Shown here: positions 61,224-64,000 of the stretch, piece by piece
How the letters are laid out: each line of letters starts with the position of its first letter
Numbering within the stretch: position 1 is the stretch's first letter
Source: Clavibacter michiganensis
GTDB taxonomy: Bacteria; Actinomycetota; Actinomycetes; Actinomycetales; Microbacteriaceae
Length of the DNA stretch: 64,000 bases
Reading direction: 5' to 3'
Assembly: GCA_002150995.1 (NCBI GenBank)
Contig: MDHJ01000001.1
Location: 2,108,001 to 2,172,000, forward strand
Position numbers and translations under genes: made by a program
Notes under the pieces: model-generated
The model's database searches: none
The model's input: the letters and a program-made list of their open reading frames with translations, nothing else
What the model was told of the DNA's origin: nothing

Positions 61224-61937
61224 TCAGAAGTTCGACTCGGAGTGCCCCCCTGCGCCGTCGACGACCAGGTCGAGGTACGGATAGGAGCTCGCGATGCCGC
61301 TGACTGCGTTCGCGAAGCAGCGCAGGCGGGCCTTCGCGGGACCCGTCGCCGCCCCGTAGCGGGCCTTCACGATGTCGAACTCCTGGAGGGCGCATGAGCC
61401 CCCGTAGGCCTGGATGTCCCAGTCGGCGATCTCGTCGATGCCGGACGCTCCCGCCGACCGGTGGTACGACGCGCGGAACTGCAACGTGAGCGTCGGCGTG
61501 TCGCTGATCACGAGGCAATGCGAGTACGCCGTCACCCCGGCGCCGGTGTACCGGGAGCAGGCCTGGACGTCGTCGGGGTGGACGGCGGCGGCGCCGGGTG
61601 TCTCGACCGCCGTCGCGATGAAGGAGCCGTCGGCGAAGCGGGAGACGTGGTGGTCGAGCCCGTCGCGGCGGATGGTGTCGATCGAGGACGGCGCGACGCC
61701 GGTCGCGGCATCGACGATGCGTCCGCTCTCGAGCGCATGGAGGAGCCCCGGACGCAGCGCCTCGGGCACATCGAAGTCCGCGAGACGTCGGGCGATGCGC
61801 GCGTGGTCGATCGCGGAGCGCCCGACGGACGCGGAGTCGGGATGACCCGGAGGAGCGGCGGACGCCGGAGCCGCGGACGCGCAGAGCGCGAGCGTGGCGA
61901 TGGACAGGATGGACAGGGTCGTGCGCGGGATCCGCAT
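61224..61937 (-). CDS. Secreted hypothetical protein
   Basis: 237 residues from ATG 61935-61937 with GGAGGAAG upstream. Signal peptide MRIPRTTLSILSIATLALCASAAPASAAPP, cleaved after about residue 28. The mature part has four Cys (QACSRY, SHCLVI, GSCALQE, RCFANAV) that can form two disulfides, and a VVDGAGGHSESNF end. No family recognised. A second ATGAGGATC copy about 55 bases upstream belongs to a longer open frame but has no ribosome site. Confidence 0.75.
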   Translation of the reverse strand: MRIPRTTLSILSIATLALCASAAPASAAPPGHPDSASVGRSAIDHARIARRLADFDVPEALRPGLLHALESGRIVDAATGVAPSSIDTIRRDGLDHHVSRFADGSFIATAVETPGAAAVHPDDVQACSRYTGAGVTAYSHCLVISDTPTLTLQFRASYHRSAGASGIDEIADWDIQAYGGSCALQEFDIVKARYGAATGPAKARLRCFANAVSGIASSYPYLDLVVDGAGGHSESNF

Positions 61938-62084
61938 GCTTCCTCCGTACTGGTCGACCGCGACCTCCGCGGCTCGTACGAAGATCCTCATGCTTCCGTG
62001 ACCAGGGCGCAGAGGATCGCCCACAGGCTCGCTCCTGGGAAGGGCGACGGGTCACGACGGGCCCGCGTCTCAACGCCACGGGCC

Positions 62085-62618
62085 TCAGCTCCCCAGCGCC
62101 TCCTCCAGCGCGTGCCAGGCGAGCAGCGCGCACGTGCCGCGCAGCGGGTAGCGGCCCGAGTCCGCCAGCGCGAGGGCGTCGCCGAGCCGGTCCTCGACGC
62201 CGGGCCGGAGCTCGTGGGCACGGATCAGGGCGCGCAGCTCGACGACGAGCGCCGCCGCCTCCGCGGCCGTGCGCCCCTCGACCAGCTCCGCGAGCATCGA
62301 CGCGGACGCCTGGGAGACGGTGCAGCCGCGGCCGTGCCAGAGGACGGCGATGCGGTCGGCGGCGTCGACCACGCCGTCCACGCCGTCGTGCGGGTGCGCC
62401 GGATCCGCCGCGAGCACCCGCAGGTCCACCACGTCCCCGCACGTCGCGTTCCGCTGCTCGGACGCGCCGAGCACGACGCCCGTCGACGGGATCCCCGCGC
62501 CCGGCTCGGCGACGAGCCGCCCCGGCGCCGACTCCGCCCGCAGCGCCGCGTCGCTCCCGACGCGGCGCCGCGCATGGTCGGCGATGAGCGCCGAGGCGAC
62601 CTGCCGGTCGAGCGTCAC
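62085..62618 (-). CDS. SufU-like iron-sulfur assembly protein
   Basis: 177 residues from GTG 62616-62618, which overlaps the stop of the upstream peptidase gene. The three conserved Cys of the SufU/IscU family are at NATCGDVVDL, GRGCTVSQAS and GTCALLAWHAL. The Asp after the first Cys (CGD) is kept, as in zinc-binding SufU that accepts sulfur from SufS. It is not next to other suf genes here. An N-terminal insertion (RAESAPGRLVAEPGAG) is unusual, as SufU is normally about 150 residues. Confidence 0.82.
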   Translation of the reverse strand: MTLDRQVASALIADHARRRVGSDAALRAESAPGRLVAEPGAGIPSTGVVLGASEQRNATCGDVVDLRVLAADPAHPHDGVDGVVDAADRIAVLWHGRGCTVSQASASMLAELVEGRTAAEAAALVVELRALIRAHELRPGVEDRLGDALALADSGRYPLRGTCALLAWHALEEALGS

Positions 62619-64000
62619 CGCCCGACCGCGTACCCCTGCGCCCCGCGCGGGTTGGCGGCAGCCCCGAGGAGTCCTGTGGCCGGATCGCGCGTGACGGCGG
62701 ACAGCCGGCCGAGCGTCCAGTCCCCGACCACCTCGACCTCGTGCCCGCGGGCGCGGAGCTCGGCGATCACGTCCTCGCCCACCCGGCCCTCGACGACCAG
62801 GCCGCCGGGCGTCCACGTGCGCGGCCAGAACGATCCCGGCACGCTCGTCGTGTGGAACGTCGGCGCGTCCACGGCCGCCTGCGGGGAGAAGCCGCCGACG
62901 ATCGTCCGCAGCAGGTACGGCAGCTGCCACTGGTCCTGCTGGTCGCCGCCGGGCGAGCCGAGCGCCTCCACCGGCTCGCCGTCGCACGTGAGGAGCGTGG
63001 GCGTGAGCGTCGTCCGGGGGCGGCGTCCCGGCACGAGCGACGAGGGTCCGCCGGGCTCGAGCCACGTCATCTGCAGGCGCGTGCCGAGGCAGAACCCGAG
63101 CGACGGGATGAACGGCGACGACTGCAGCCAGCCGCCGGAGGGCGTGGCGGAGATCATGTTGCCCCAGCGGTCGACGATGTCGAGGTGGCAGGTGTCGCCG
63201 CGGGTCTCGCCGGTGCGCGAGACCGTGGGCTCGCCCGTGCCGCCCGCGGAGACGGGCGCGTCGCCCTCCACCAGGAGCGGCGGCAGGAACGGCTCCACGC
63301 CCGCGACGCGCCCCGGACGCAGCTCGTGCGACGCCGTCTCCGCGATGAGCGCCCTCCGCTCGTCCGCGTACTCGGCCGACAGCAGCACGTCGAGCGGCGC
63401 GCCGCCCGGCACGGCGTCGCCGTAGTAGGCCTCCCGGTCGGCGAGCGCGAGCTTCTGGGCCTCGATGATGCGGTGGATCCCCGCGGCCGTCGCCGGGTCG
63501 ATCTCCTCGTCCGCGAACCCGTCGAGGATCCGCAGCGCCTGCAGCAGCGCGGGACCCTGCCCCCAGGCGTCCGTCTTCCAGACGCGCACCCCGCGGAACT
63601 CCACGGACACGGAGTCCTCCCACGACGCGCGCGAGGAGGCGAGGTCGTCGGCCGTGAGGAGGCCGGCGTGGTCGGTGCCGGTGGAGTGCCGGTGCGGCTC
63701 TCGGATGCTCGCCACCATCTCCTCCGCGACGAAGCCCTCGGCCCAGACGGCGCGGGCGGCGCGGATGCGGTCCGCGCGCCCGCCGTCGGGACCGGCGGCG
63801 GTCGACGACTCGGCGAGGATCCGCTCCATCGCGGCCGCCCACGCGGGGTTCCGCACCAGCGTGCCCGCCACGGGCGCCTCGCCCTCCGGCATCCAGAAGT
63901 CCGCGGACGCCGCCCAGTGGTCGCGGAACAGGTCGGCCACACCCGCGATGGTGCGTCGCACGCTCTCCAGCACCGGGTGCCCGTCGCGGGCGTACCCGAT
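62615..64000 (-). CDS. Gamma-glutamyltransferase family peptidase (5' end outside the window)
   Basis: 462 codons visible; the N-terminal part lies beyond 64000. The frame enters as IGYARDGHPVLESV. Ntn-hydrolase: the nucleophilic Thr of the small subunit is in GDTCHLDIVDRWGNMIS; SATPSGGWLQSSPFIP and PTLLTCDGEPVEALGSPGGDQQ follow the usual order (SPGG loop). Probably cleaves or transfers gamma-glutamyl groups; a cephalosporin acylase-like specificity cannot be excluded. Its stop overlaps the start of the SufU-like gene. Confidence 0.9.
   Translation of the reverse strand: MGYARDGHPVLESVRRTIAGVADLFRDHWAASADFWMPEGEAPVAGTLVRNPAWAAAMERILAESSTAAGPDGGRADRIRAARAVWAEGFVAEEMVASIREPHRHSTGTDHAGLLTADDLASSRASWEDSVSVEFRGVRVWKTDAWGQGPALLQALRILDGFADEEIDPATAAGIHRIIEAQKLALADREAYYGDAVPGGAPLDVLLSAEYADERRALIAETASHELRPGRVAGVEPFLPPLLVEGDAPVSAGGTGEPTVSRTGETRGDTCHLDIVDRWGNMISATPSGGWLQSSPFIPSLGFCLGTRLQMTWLEPGGPSSLVPGRRPRTTLTPTLLTCDGEPVEALGSPGGDQQDQWQLPYLLRTIVGGFSPQAAVDAPTFHTTSVPGSFWPRTWTPGGLVVEGRVGEDVIAELRARGHEVEVVGDWTLGRLSAVTRDPATGLLGAAANPRGAQGYAVGR

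Overview
The window is high-GC (roughly 72 percent) actinobacterial chromosome. Gene content and order point to Microbacteriaceae, most likely Clavibacter or a close relative. Supporting signs are an actinobacterial dcw cluster, mycothione reductase, a GarA/FtsR/MerR block, an idsA-Rv2175c-pknL-aroG block, many leaderless promoters, and a MurE specificity motif unlike that of DAP- or Lys-adding enzymes. I found no rRNA, tRNA, CRISPR array, insertion sequence or prophage.

Layout. 1-11107 (minus): the division and cell-wall cluster, transcribed mraZ-rsmH-ftsL-ftsI-murE-murF-mraY-murD-ftsW-murG, with a MraZ-type operator in front. 11400-20300: a DUF3040 protein, a polyprenyl diphosphate synthase, an Rv2175c-like regulator, a LysM hydrolase-like protein, a PASTA kinase, class II DAHP synthase, an acyltransferase and a ROK glucokinase. 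20400-27700: acyl-CoA synthetase, peptide deformylase, mycothione reductase and pyruvate carboxylase. 27750-34900: ParA, two MerR regulators (one FtsR-like), GarA, and a dicarboxylate symporter divergent from a CitA/CitB-type two-component system. 34960-37150: a protealysin-like M4 protease followed directly by an emfourin-like inhibitor and DUF3097. 37175-48811: mostly single accessory genes (Nudix-NYN fusion, repeat protein, oxidoreductase, permuted amine oxidase, S4 protein, MFS exporter, J-domain/NERD protein, Stealth phosphotransferase). 48923-61218: a lipoprotein, then purine oxidation genes (FAD and fused FeS/Mo subunits of a xanthine dehydrogenase-type enzyme, XdhC, APC permease, guanine deaminase, MobA-like protein) interrupted by a decayed two-component system. 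61224-64000: a secreted protein, a SufU-like protein and a gamma-glutamyltransferase.

Read this first: at least 15 genes are split by single-base deletions, nearly all in or beside short G/C runs and always of the same sign. Many affected genes are core functions (rsmH, aroG, pyc, parA). The simplest reading is systematic indel error in the assembly rather than mass gene decay. I give each such gene its full extent and note the junction. The response regulator at 58663-59238 is different: it has lost about a hundred bases of its receiver domain and looks truly broken, or misassembled.

The most interesting biology: an amine oxidase-like lipoprotein whose C-terminal motif block sits in front of the Rossmann fold; the protease-inhibitor pair; the Nudix-NYN and J-NERD fusions; the altered MurE motif; TANNNT boxes exactly 6-7 nt before start codons; and GC-rich minisatellites at several convergent gene ends.
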